DNA of 64,000 bases from Paenibacillus sp. J2TS4 (GTDB taxonomy: Bacteria; Bacillota; Bacilli; Paenibacillales; NBRC-103111): assembly GCF_018403245.1 (NCBI RefSeq), contig NZ_BOSH01000004.1:124001-188000 (forward strand), written 5' to 3'. A program made the position numbers and the translations under genes. A model generated the notes under the pieces. That model ran no database searches. It was not told the DNA's origin and was given only the letters and a program-made list of their open reading frames with translations. Shown here one piece after another: positions 1 through 7,567 of the stretch; within the stretch, counting starts at the first letter, position 1, and each line of letters opens with the position of its first letter.

Positions 1-1779
1 TTGAACGACCTGATCAAGCAGAAAGCTCCGCTGCAGGTCGAGGAAGCGGTCCACATCGCTTCGCAAATTTGTGATGCGCTGGACCATGCCCACGCGAATG
101 AAATTATTCATCGAGATATTAAGCCGCACAATATATTGATTGGAAAGAACGGCAGGGTAAAGGTCACCGATTTCGGCATCGCCCGGGCGGGAACCTCTTC
201 AAGCATTACCCAAACCGGTTCAGTCGTCGGTTCGGTCCATTATTTTTCACCGGAGCATGCCAAAGGAATTGCGGCCGGAGCCAAGTCCGACTTGTATTCA
301 CTTGGGATCGTATTGTATCAAATGCTCACAGGGAAGCTGCCTTTTCTCGGCGACAGCCCTATTAGCGTGGCGCTGAAGCATTTGCAGGAGGACGTAGAGG
401 AGCCGCGCAAGGTGAACCCTCTCATTCCGCAAAGCGTAGAGAATATCATACTGAAGGCCATGCGTAAAAATCCCGAGCAGCGTTATCAATCGGCGGCCGA
501 AATGCTCCGTGATCTGGAGACCTGCCTTCTGCCCGAGCGAAGGAATGAGCCGCGTTTGGCGGAACCGGAGGAGGACGACGGGGACGATGACGAGAAAACA
601 AGGATCGTACCTGCCATTCGTTCGAATCACCCCGGTCTGGAGCCTGAGCCTGACGGGAAAGAAAAGAAGCGAAAGAGAACCGGTGTCTGGATTTGGACTC
701 TCGTGTTCCTGGTCGTTGTCGGCGCTCTGCTGGCGGGAATTTATTATGTCAAAAGCCAGTTCGAGGTTAAAGACGTTCCTGTGCCCGATTATATCAACAA
801 GCATGTGGACGAAGCGGTAGCCGAACTAGAAAGTGTTAATCTTGTCCCTAATATCGTGGCATATGAACATAGCGATGAAGTGGAGGAGAATTATGTTATT
901 GATCAAAACCCTAAAAATACGACAATCAAGGAAGGCAGCACCGTTGAGCTGACCGTTAGCCTTGGAGTGGAATTGCCGAAGATGAAAGACTATGTCGGCA
1001 AGAAATGGGCGGACGTAGCCAAGGAAATGGAGGCATTAGGGATTGATAATTCTCGCATCGATGTGAAAGAGAAGCACGATGAGCAGGCGGTTGATACTAT
1101 TCTGGAGCAATTCCCTGAGCCGAATGAAGAATTCGACCCGGCCAAGGTGGAGATCAAATTAACGGTCAGCCAGGGTCTGGAGAAGTTCCCAATGCCTGAT
1201 TTGACCGGGAAAACGGTGGAGGAAGCGGACGCTACCCTGCTGCAGAAGAATTTGAGCCGCATCAAGGGTAAGGAAGGCGTTATTGAGAAGCCGTCTTTTT
1301 CACAGCCTAAAGGCAAAATTTACGATCAATGGCCTTACAAGCCGAATCAAGAGGTCGAATCGGGAACGAACAACATTATTTACTATGTCAGTTCGGGGCC
1401 TCCGGAAGATGCGGGGCAGCTTCTAGTTACCTTGCCGGAGCTGAAGCCGAAAGAGGAAGGAAAGGATTCTTCCTTCAAAATCATTATTACCGATGCCCAG
1501 TATGAAAATTACGAATACCGGACCTTCGAAATCTCGAAGCCTGATCTGCTTAATGTTCCAGTGATCGTAACGAAGGAGCGGAATGCGGTTATTCAAATGT
1601 TCCGCGACGATGCTTACTATGATTCGAGAACGGTCACCTACAACGATTATTTAGAGCACAAGCACGGACCCCGGCAGAACGAGACTGAGTCTTCATCTGA
1701 GCCATTGGGGGAAGATCAGCAGACTAAGGCGACGCCTGAGCCTGGGGGAGATCCCACACCGCAACCGGGGGGGCAATAA
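1..1779 (+). CDS. prkC: Ser/Thr protein kinase PrkC (PASTA kinase), 5' end outside window
   Basis: Membrane Hanks-type kinase that senses muropeptides and phosphorylates wall, translation and germination targets. The visible 592 residues begin inside the kinase domain: the catalytic HRDIKPHN loop (about residues 37-44), DFG (58-60) and the SPEH activation segment are present, while the glycine-rich loop and ATP-binding Lys lie upstream of base 1. An acidic juxtamembrane stretch leads to one transmembrane helix (about 230-250), then three PASTA repeats (about 255-320, 322-392 and 393-468) and a Pro/Gln-rich tail. The TTG at base 1 is not the true start. rsgA follows after 2 bases, the usual prpC-prkC-rsgA-rpe arrangement. 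The family call is very secure. Confidence 0.95.
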   Translation: MNDLIKQKAPLQVEEAVHIASQICDALDHAHANEIIHRDIKPHNILIGKNGRVKVTDFGIARAGTSSSITQTGSVVGSVHYFSPEHAKGIAAGAKSDLYSLGIVLYQMLTGKLPFLGDSPISVALKHLQEDVEEPRKVNPLIPQSVENIILKAMRKNPEQRYQSAAEMLRDLETCLLPERRNEPRLAEPEEDDGDDDEKTRIVPAIRSNHPGLEPEPDGKEKKRKRTGVWIWTLVFLVVVGALLAGIYYVKSQFEVKDVPVPDYINKHVDEAVAELESVNLVPNIVAYEHSDEVEENYVIDQNPKNTTIKEGSTVELTVSLGVELPKMKDYVGKKWADVAKEMEALGIDNSRIDVKEKHDEQAVDTILEQFPEPNEEFDPAKVEIKLTVSQGLEKFPMPDLTGKTVEEADATLLQKNLSRIKGKEGVIEKPSFSQPKGKIYDQWPYKPNQEVESGTNNIIYYVSSGPPEDAGQLLVTLPELKPKEEGKDSSFKIIITDAQYENYEYRTFEISKPDLLNVPVIVTKERNAVIQMFRDDAYYDSRTVTYNDYLEHKHGPRQNETESSSEPLGEDQQTKATPEPGGDPTPQPGGQ

Positions 1780-1781
1780 AG

Positions 1782-2690
1782 ATGCCGCAGGGAATGATCG
1801 TCAAAGCATTAAGCGGTTATTATTATGTACTTCCGGATGGAGATGGACAGGATCGGGTTCAATGCCGGGCCCGAGGTATTTTCAAGAAGAAGAACGTGAG
1901 TCCTCTGGTAGGGGACCGGGTGATTTACGAGGTGACGGAGAACGGCGAGGGGACGGTGGATGAAATTATGCCCCGTTCCACGGAGCTGATCCGTCCTCCG
2001 GTCGCCAATGTTGAGCTGGCCGTGCTTGTCTTTTCTGTTGCCGAGCCCGTCATCAGCTTGCCGCTGCTGGATAAATTTCTAATTCATACGGAGAGCGTCG
2101 GGTTGGAGACGGTCATCGTCTTTACGAAGCATGACTTATTGGCGGAGGACACTGGCGGTTCTTCGGCGCAAACTGATTTCCGGCGTATCCGTCATATTTA
2201 CGAATCGATCGGGTACCCGATCGTTACGACCAGTGCCATGGCTGGAGACGGACTGGAAAGCATCCGAGCGCATCTGCAGGGAAGGATCAGTGTCTTCGCC
2301 GGGCAGTCGGGGGTCGGCAAGTCCTCGCTGCTCAATGCGCTTGTTCCGGAGCTGAATTTGCAGACAAGCGAGATTAGCCACAGGCTGGGAAGGGGCAGGC
2401 ATACGACCCGTCACGTGGAGCTGATTGCGTTGGAACCGGCCGGCTGGGTTGCCGATACTCCCGGCTTCAGCCAGCTCGACTTCATGAATGTGGAGGCGGA
2501 GCAGCTGGCGGACTCCTTCCGGGAATTCCGCACTTATTCGCCAGGCTGCCGGTTCCGCGGCTGCCTGCATCAGCACGAACCGGGCTGCAAAGTCCGCGAG
2601 GCGGTCGAGGCCAAGGAAATCGCTGCTACAAGATACGATCATTACCTGCTTTTCCTGACGGAAATCAGGGACAAAAAACGGAGGTATTAA
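1782..2690 (+). CDS. rsgA: Ribosome small-subunit biogenesis GTPase RsgA
   Basis: Circularly permuted GTPase that acts in late 30S subunit maturation. The motif order is the permuted one: OB-fold N-terminus, G4-like TKHD (about residue 115), then the P-loop GQSGVGKSS (about 173), then the G3 motif DTPG (about 225). A C-terminal zinc knuckle follows, with Cys-Cys-His-Cys spaced as in [14 protein letters not shown]. Length 302 aa is normal for the family. It lies 2 bases after prkC and 2 bases before rpe, so the three are almost certainly co-transcribed. Confidence 0.96.
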   Translation: MPQGMIVKALSGYYYVLPDGDGQDRVQCRARGIFKKKNVSPLVGDRVIYEVTENGEGTVDEIMPRSTELIRPPVANVELAVLVFSVAEPVISLPLLDKFLIHTESVGLETVIVFTKHDLLAEDTGGSSAQTDFRRIRHIYESIGYPIVTTSAMAGDGLESIRAHLQGRISVFAGQSGVGKSSLLNALVPELNLQTSEISHRLGRGRHTTRHVELIALEPAGWVADTPGFSQLDFMNVEAEQLADSFREFRTYSPGCRFRGCLHQHEPGCKVREAVEAKEIAATRYDHYLLFLTEIRDKKRRY

Positions 2691-2692
2691 TT

Positions 2693-3355
2693 TTGGGGAA
2701 GCTGCGAATCGCACCATCCATTCTGTCTGCCGATTTTGCGCGGCTGGCTATGGAGATTAAAGAAGTGGAGAACGGAGGAGCGGACTGGATCCATGTCGAT
2801 GTGATGGACGGGCATTTTGTTCCGAATCTGACTCTGGGTCCCATTATTGTCGAAGCGATCCGGCCGGGCACCTCTTTGCCGCTGGACGTCCATCTGATGA
2901 TCGAGAAGCCGGAGCGTTACATCAGCGCTTTCGCCAAAGCGGGAGCGGATTACATAACGGTGCATGCGGAAACCTGTCCGCATCTTCATCGCACCCTGCA
3001 CATGATCAAGGAAGAAGGGGTCAAGCCGGGAATCGCGCTCAATCCCGCCACACCTCTGTCCGTGCTGGACCATGTGCTGGAGGAAGTCGACTTGATTCTT
3101 ATCATGACTGTTAATCCCGGCTTCGGAGGACAGCGCTTTATTAGCTCCATGCTGTCTAAAATCCGCGAATTGCGCCGCCTGGTTGCAGAGAGCGGGCGCG
3201 ATATCGCCATTGAGGTGGACGGAGGGATCAATGAGCAAACGGCTCCGCTTGTTGTCGAGGCGGGAGCTGATGTGCTCGTAGCCGGAAGCGCAGTGTTCGG
3301 TGATCGCGACCGGGCAGCCGCCATCCGCCGGATTCGCGCGGCAGGAGAAACCTAA
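2693..3355 (+). CDS. rpe: Ribulose-phosphate 3-epimerase
   Basis: Interconverts ribulose-5-phosphate and xylulose-5-phosphate in the pentose phosphate pathway. The 220-aa TIM-barrel protein shows the family signatures: [10 protein letters not shown] at the N-terminus, the metal-binding HVDVMDGHF and DVHLMI segments, and VNPGFGGQ and EVDGGI near the phosphate site. It starts at TTG, 2 bases after the rsgA stop and behind GGAGG. Its stop codon overlaps the ATG of the next gene (TAATG), suggesting translational coupling. Confidence 0.96.
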   Translation: MGKLRIAPSILSADFARLAMEIKEVENGGADWIHVDVMDGHFVPNLTLGPIIVEAIRPGTSLPLDVHLMIEKPERYISAFAKAGADYITVHAETCPHLHRTLHMIKEEGVKPGIALNPATPLSVLDHVLEEVDLILIMTVNPGFGGQRFISSMLSKIRELRRLVAESGRDIAIEVDGGINEQTAPLVVEAGADVLVAGSAVFGDRDRAAAIRRIRAAGET

Positions 3356-3627
3356 TGCGTAAATTGCTGCTGCTTGTACTAAGTTTGGCCGCCGGTGCTT
3401 TGATGACGGTTTTTGTATTTATGTCAGGGTTTTACAAGCATCTCTTTTCGTTAGGCGCAGTCCTGATCGGAATCTACGTATTCAAGACATATGAGACTAA
3501 AGGACCTAAGATTGCCTTTATCGTCCTGACCTTGATCTTCTCTTTTTTACTGCCACCCACCTATGTTTTGATCGCTTATGCTAACGGTTGGTATGTTCCT
3601 CCGCAATTTTTGGAAGGCGTAGAGTAA
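3355..3627 (+). CDS. Small three-helix membrane protein, unknown function
   Basis: I do not recognise this 90-aa protein. It has three hydrophobic segments (about residues 3-22, 28-43 and 53-76), short basic loops (KTYETKGPK) and an acidic C-terminus, so it should sit in the cytoplasmic membrane. The ATG overlaps the rpe stop by one base, and a strong terminator follows 38 bases downstream, so it ends the prkC-rsgA-rpe operon. In Bacillus subtilis thiN follows rpe here, but this protein has no thiamin pyrophosphokinase motifs. The gene is real by its coupling; its function is open. Confidence 0.75.
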   Translation: MRKLLLLVLSLAAGALMTVFVFMSGFYKHLFSLGAVLIGIYVFKTYETKGPKIAFIVLTLIFSFLLPPTYVLIAYANGWYVPPQFLEGVE

Positions 3628-3664
3628 AAGATGAGGAATCAAGAAGGGGATTTGGGAATATACT

Positions 3665-3708
3665 GGGTTACAGAAGCCGCTGGCTTTTGTAGCCCTTTTC
3701 TTTTTTTT
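3665..3708 (+). terminator. Rho-independent terminator of the prkC operon
   Basis: A 14-bp arm with one G-U pair (GGGTTACAGAAGCC, loop GCT, GGCTTTTGTAGCCC) is followed by TTTTCTTTTTTTT. It ends transcription after the small membrane protein gene. Confidence 0.9.
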
Positions 3709-3734
3709 GCCACATAGAGAATGTTATAAAGTTT

Positions 3735-3852
3735 CTGCTTCCTGAATAGCTTCCAATTCTATTTAGCGATAAACATCCTCTAAATGCGGCCGTTCATCCT
3801 GCATTAATCCAATAGAAGCTTTTTGATCGCTCCGGATAAGACAGGACTTCAA
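3735..3852. repeat. Degenerate intergenic repeat, copy A
   Basis: The stretch beginning TTCTGCTTCCTGAAT recurs at 54669, and its inner part (CCAATTCTATTTAGCGATAA) is the reverse complement of bases around 41855-41876. It ends with TCCAATAGAAGCTTTTT, also seen at 41848-41861. It codes for nothing evident and lies between the operon terminator and spoVM. Confidence 0.5.
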
Positions 3853-4013
3853 AAAAACTTAAATACGCTGGTTCCGCTCAGGCACTTTTTGTCGTAAAGC
3901 AGAATATAGTAAATAGTAATGATAAGTTCAGGAAAGACGGGGATGGAAGCGGACGGTGACGCAAAATCGATTTTTGAAGCCGTTTGGTGACAAACTGGTT
4001 AGGAGGGGTAGGA

Positions 4014-4094
4014 ATGAAGTTTTATACGATCAAGCTCCCGAAGTTTTTAGGCGGGTTTGTCAAAGCAATCCTGAATACCTTTAGTAAAAATTAA
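4014..4094 (+). CDS. spoVM: Stage V sporulation protein SpoVM
   Basis: A 26-residue amphipathic helical peptide made in the mother cell. It recognises the convex forespore membrane and anchors the coat ATPase SpoIVA. The N-terminal sequence MKFYTIKLPKFLGGFVKAI is almost the same as the Bacillus subtilis protein, including the helix-bending Pro9. It ends in a basic tail (FSKN). AGGAGGGG lies 6 bases upstream of the ATG. Position between the rpe operon and rpmB is the conserved one. The gene is short enough to be missed by automatic calling. Confidence 0.95.
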   Translation: MKFYTIKLPKFLGGFVKAILNTFSKN

Positions 4095-4119
4095 CGTCCT
4101 TCTACTTTCGGGAGAAAAA

Positions 4120-4147
4120 AAAGCACCTCATGATAAGGTGCTTTTTG
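4120..4147. terminator. Bidirectional terminator between spoVM and rpmB
   Basis: The hairpin AGCACCTCATGATAAGGTGCT is flanked by an A-run on its left and a T-run on its right, so it can stop transcripts arriving from spoVM (+) and from rpmB (-). Confidence 0.9.
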
Positions 4148-4163
4148 TCTATGCGCTAATTCA

Positions 4164-4352
4164 TTACACACGGGTAACTTTCCCAGATTTCAATGCGCGT
4201 GTGCTGACATAGACGCGCTTTGGCTTACCGTCCACGAGGATTCTTACTTTTTGCACGTTAACTCCCCAAGAACGTTTGGTTTTGTTATTGGCATGGGAAA
4301 CATGATTTCCCGATTTTGGCGATTTACCGGTAATAAAGCATTTGCGAGCCAT
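4164..4352 (-). CDS. rpmB: 50S ribosomal protein L28
   Basis: Component of the large ribosomal subunit. The 62-aa basic protein begins [10 protein letters not shown] and carries the L28 pattern with [12 protein letters not shown] and the C-terminal [10 protein letters not shown]. It has a Cys only at position 5, so it is the zinc-free type. I chose the ATG at 4352 because GAGGAGGTGG lies just upstream; the in-frame GTG at 4361 overlaps that Shine-Dalgarno and is unlikely. It is transcribed opposite to the yloU-fakA operon, as in Bacillus subtilis. Confidence 0.96.
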   Translation of the reverse strand: MARKCFITGKSPKSGNHVSHANNKTKRSWGVNVQKVRILVDGKPKRVYVSTRALKSGKVTRV

Positions 4353-4425
4353 GAATTCCACCTCCTCTGACGCCCTTCAAACAACGTCTTCAATCGTCAA
4401 TCTCGTTACATAAACATACTACAAT

Positions 4426-4455
4426 ATGATAGCACAGCGGAAAGTTATCAGTCAA
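4426..4455 (-). promoter_or_regulatory. Predicted SigA promoter of rpmB
   Basis: On the reverse strand TTGACT and TATCAT are separated by 18 bases, about 70 bases ahead of the rpmB start. It is back-to-back with the yloU promoter. Confidence 0.6.
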
Positions 4456-4473
4456 CGGCAGAAAAACGCCGAT

Positions 4474-4502
4474 TTGCATTTATTTCTTGTTTTTATTATA
4501 GT
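4474..4502 (+). promoter_or_regulatory. Predicted SigA promoter of yloU-fakA
   Basis: TTGCAT and TATAGT are 17 bases apart, 45 bases before the yloU ATG. A second possible -10 (TACAAT) starts at 4502. Confidence 0.5.
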
Positions 4503-4546
4503 ACAATGAGACTTAGTCCCTAATATTTTCAGAAAAGGGTGGTAGC

Positions 4547-4906
4547 ATGCCAATTCAAGTAGCTAATGAATACGGCAATATTAATGTTAACGATCAAGTC
4601 ATCGCCGTCATAGCGGGTTCCGCGGCATTGGATTGCTATGGTCTCGTCGGCATGGCTTCCCGCAAACAATTGAAAGACGGAATCTCCGAGCTGTTGGGTC
4701 AGGAGAATTTAAGTCGAGGTGTGGAAGTAAGACGGGATCACGAGGAGCTGCAGATCGACTTGTACATTATCGTCAGTTACGGAACTAAAATATCGGAAGT
4801 CGCTCATAACGTTCAGAATCGAGTGAAGTATGTGTTGAATGATATTGTGGGGCTTCAGGTTGATCATATTAATATATTTGTACAGGGAGTTCGTGTAACC
4901 CGTTAG
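4547..4906 (+). CDS. yloU: Asp23/Gls24 family envelope stress protein (YloU)
   Basis: A 119-aa Asp23/Gls24 (DUF322) protein. It opens with EYGNINVNDQVIAVIAGSAAL, shows the conserved CYGLVGMASR turn, and ends with the strand pattern LQVDHINIFVQGVRV. Family members are small soluble proteins linked to the envelope and to alkaline or membrane stress; the exact role of YloU is not settled. It sits 18 bases upstream of fakA, divergent from rpmB, exactly as in Bacillus subtilis. The start ATG has GGGTGG upstream (AAAAGGGTGGTAGC). Confidence 0.9.
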   Translation: MPIQVANEYGNINVNDQVIAVIAGSAALDCYGLVGMASRKQLKDGISELLGQENLSRGVEVRRDHEELQIDLYIIVSYGTKISEVAHNVQNRVKYVLNDIVGLQVDHINIFVQGVRVTR

Positions 4907-4924
4907 TGAGGAAGGAGAATTTTT

Positions 4925-6676
4925 TTGAGTAAGCGCTTTAATATCCTAGACGGTGCAGATTTTATTCATATGATGATGTCCGGAGCCGCTCGGCTTAAGA
5001 TCCATGTCAATCAAGTCAACGCACTCAACGTATTTCCCGTGCCGGACGGGGATACCGGCACCAATATGAATTTAACGATGTCGTCCGGTATGGAGGAGTT
5101 GCAGAGGCGGAAGAGCAGTCATATCGGCCAGGCCGCAGAGGCTCTTTCCAAAGGGCTGCTGATGGGAGCGCGCGGGAATTCCGGCGTTATTCTGTCCCAG
5201 CTGTTTCGCGGTTTCGGGAAAGCTGTCCATGACTTCGAGACGATCAATGCCCAGCAATTTGCGGCGGCGCTTCAGCAAGGGGTGGATACAGCTTATCAGG
5301 CGGTCGTCAAACCTGTGGAAGGAACCGTATTGACGGTCGCTCGAGAAACCGCGAGGCATGCCGTATCCTACGCCAGACGGACCGATAATCTGGCGGAGCT
5401 GATGCGGGAGGTGCTGAGCAAGTCTGTAGAAACGCTCAATCGGACTCCGGACATGCTTCCCGTTCTGAAGCAGGTCGGTGTTGTCGATGCTGGCGGCAAA
5501 GGATTGGTCATTATTTATGAGGGAATGCTGGCGGCTTTGACCGGAGAATTCGACCAACCGGCAGATCTCTCAGAGACTGAAGCTTCCATTCATCCGCTGG
5601 GCGAATCGCTGCACGAGGCGGCCAACGCCCAATCCATGCTGGCCACAGAAGACATCGAATTCGGTTATTGCACAGAGTTCATGGTCAATCTCGTTCCAGG
5701 AAAAGTTCCGGGATACCGCTTTGAGGAAACGAAATTTCGAAGTGAATTAGAAAAATTCGGAGATTCTCTACTCGTTGTGGCCGATGATGATTTGGTCAAA
5801 ATTCATATTCACGCCGAATATCCCGGTGAGGTAATGAACTATGCTATGAATTACGGCGATTTGACCCGGATCAAGATTGAAAATATGCGCGAACAGCATT
5901 CTCATATTCTTCTCGCTAACGAATACGAGACCACCTACGCTTCATCCCAATCGGAAGAAGTGCTGCAGGAAGAGGTTCCTTCCTTGGACGAGACTCGGAA
6001 TGAGCCGGTCAACAGCCAGCCTTACGGCTTTGTTACCGTATCGGTCGGTCAAGGAATTTCCGACATCTTCGAAAGCTTGGGAGCGGATGAAATGATTGCA
6101 GGCGGCCAGACGATGAATCCCAGTACGGAGGACATCGTTCAGGCCGTGCGGCGGGTTCGGGCGGAAACGGTATTCATTCTGCCCAACAACTCTAACATCA
6201 TCATGGCCGCCCAACAAGCTAAAGAACTGGTGGAGGATAAGCAGATCGTTGTCATTCCTACGAAGACTATTCCTCAAGGAATGGCGGCTATGCTGGCCTT
6301 TCAGGAAAGAGCCGATGTAGAGGCGAATACCGCAACGATGACAGAGACACTGGGCAAGGTTCGCTCCGGTCAGGTGACCCATGCGGTGCGGAACTCCTCT
6401 ATTGACGGAATGGAAATTAACGAAGGCGATTACCTGGGCATCATGGACGGTACTATTGTGAGCGCTCAGCCTGATCTGCTGGAAGCCTGCAAGCAGCTGC
6501 TGGAGCGGATGCTGGAGGGGGATGGCGAGATTGTTACGGTATTAACCGGGGAAGAAGCGACGGCCGAGAATACGTCGGCTATCCAGGCCTATTTGGAGGA
6601 AGCTTATCCCGAGGTGGAGATAGAAGTCCATCCCGGCGGCCAGCCCATCTATTTTTATTTGTTTTCCGTGGAATAA
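4925..6676 (+). CDS. fakA: Fatty acid kinase catalytic subunit FakA (YloV, Dak-like)
   Basis: Kinase that phosphorylates fatty acids held by a FakB (DegV) partner, producing acyl-phosphate for PlsX/PlsY. The 583-aa protein has an N-terminal DhaL/Dak2-type ATP-binding domain, with NVFPVPDGDTGTNM (about residues 36-49) and GARGNSGVILSQ (about 79-90). A middle domain and a C-terminal DegV-like domain follow. The start is TTG behind GAAGGAGAA. A DegV protein lies immediately downstream, so a complete FakA-FakB pair is encoded here. PlsX, which interconverts acyl-phosphate and acyl-ACP, is encoded further along in the window. Confidence 0.92.
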   Translation: MSKRFNILDGADFIHMMMSGAARLKIHVNQVNALNVFPVPDGDTGTNMNLTMSSGMEELQRRKSSHIGQAAEALSKGLLMGARGNSGVILSQLFRGFGKAVHDFETINAQQFAAALQQGVDTAYQAVVKPVEGTVLTVARETARHAVSYARRTDNLAELMREVLSKSVETLNRTPDMLPVLKQVGVVDAGGKGLVIIYEGMLAALTGEFDQPADLSETEASIHPLGESLHEAANAQSMLATEDIEFGYCTEFMVNLVPGKVPGYRFEETKFRSELEKFGDSLLVVADDDLVKIHIHAEYPGEVMNYAMNYGDLTRIKIENMREQHSHILLANEYETTYASSQSEEVLQEEVPSLDETRNEPVNSQPYGFVTVSVGQGISDIFESLGADEMIAGGQTMNPSTEDIVQAVRRVRAETVFILPNNSNIIMAAQQAKELVEDKQIVVIPTKTIPQGMAAMLAFQERADVEANTATMTETLGKVRSGQVTHAVRNSSIDGMEINEGDYLGIMDGTIVSAQPDLLEACKQLLERMLEGDGEIVTVLTGEEATAENTSAIQAYLEEAYPEVEIEVHPGGQPIYFYLFSVE

Positions 6677-6709
6677 TGTACGATCGATATGAATGGGAAG
6701 GTGAACGGA

Positions 6710-7567
6710 TTGAGCAAAGTTCGCATCGTAACAGACAGTACGGCCGATATTCCTGTTGAGGATCGGGAGAGACTCGGAATAGAAATGGTTCCGCTTAAAG
6801 TGCATTTTGGGAATGAAACCTATATTGATGCGGTTACGATTCAATCCCAGCGCTTTTATGAATTGCTGGCTGAGTCCTCTGCATTACCAACGACTTCCCA
6901 GCCTTCGCCTGTCGATTTTTTGGACATGTACAAAAAAATATTGGCTGAGGAGCCGGACGCCCAAATCATCTCGGTTCATCTGTCGGCCGCTATGAGCGGG
7001 ACGTATCAGTCAGCGGTATTGGCCAAGTCGCTTTTGGAAGAGCAGGCGGATATTACAATCATTGATTCCAAATCGGCCTCTTACGGTTTCGGTTTGCTGG
7101 TCGTTGCGGCGGCAGAAGCGGCGCAAGCGGGCAAGACGAAGGAAGAATGCCTGGAACTGATTCATCATAACCGCGAGAATACGGGGCTGTTTTTTCTGGT
7201 CGATACGCTCGAGTTTTTACAAAAGGGCGGGCGGATTGGCAAAGCGGCCGCATTCCTAGGCTCGCTGTTGAATATCAAGCCGATTCTGTCCATCGATGAT
7301 GAAGGCGAGGTCACCTCGATCGAGAAGGCCAGAGGGCAGAAGAAGGCGATGGCCCGGATTGTCGAGCTGTTGAAGGAGGGCGGTTATGCGGATAAGGAAG
7401 TGAAGGTCATTATTGCGCATGCCCACTCTGTGCCAGCTGCGGAAGAGCTAAGCTCGCTTATTAAAAGCCATTTCCAAGTGAAGCATTTATCCTACACGTC
7501 CATAGGACCGGTTATTGGAACGCATACCGGGCCGGGGACTGTGGCGGTATTCATGCTGCCGGTGTAA
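6710..7567 (+). CDS. DegV family fatty-acid-binding protein (FakB-type)
   Basis: Lipid-binding partner of FakA that presents a bound fatty acid for phosphorylation. The protein shows the family hallmarks VRIVTDSTADIP at the N-terminus, LPTTSQPSP (Ser/Thr loop contacting the carboxylate, about residues 58-66), SAAMSGTYQSA, and the C-terminal GPVIGTHTGPGT. I place the start at TTG 6710 (285 aa), because AAGGTGA lies 5 bases upstream. The ATG at 6689 would add seven residues but has no visible Shine-Dalgarno. The stop overlaps the recG ATG by one base. Which fatty acids it prefers cannot be read from the sequence. Confidence 0.9.
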   Translation: MSKVRIVTDSTADIPVEDRERLGIEMVPLKVHFGNETYIDAVTIQSQRFYELLAESSALPTTSQPSPVDFLDMYKKILAEEPDAQIISVHLSAAMSGTYQSAVLAKSLLEEQADITIIDSKSASYGFGLLVVAAAEAAQAGKTKEECLELIHHNRENTGLFFLVDTLEFLQKGGRIGKAAAFLGSLLNIKPILSIDDEGEVTSIEKARGQKKAMARIVELLKEGGYADKEVKVIIAHAHSVPAAEELSSLIKSHFQVKHLSYTSIGPVIGTHTGPGTVAVFMLPV

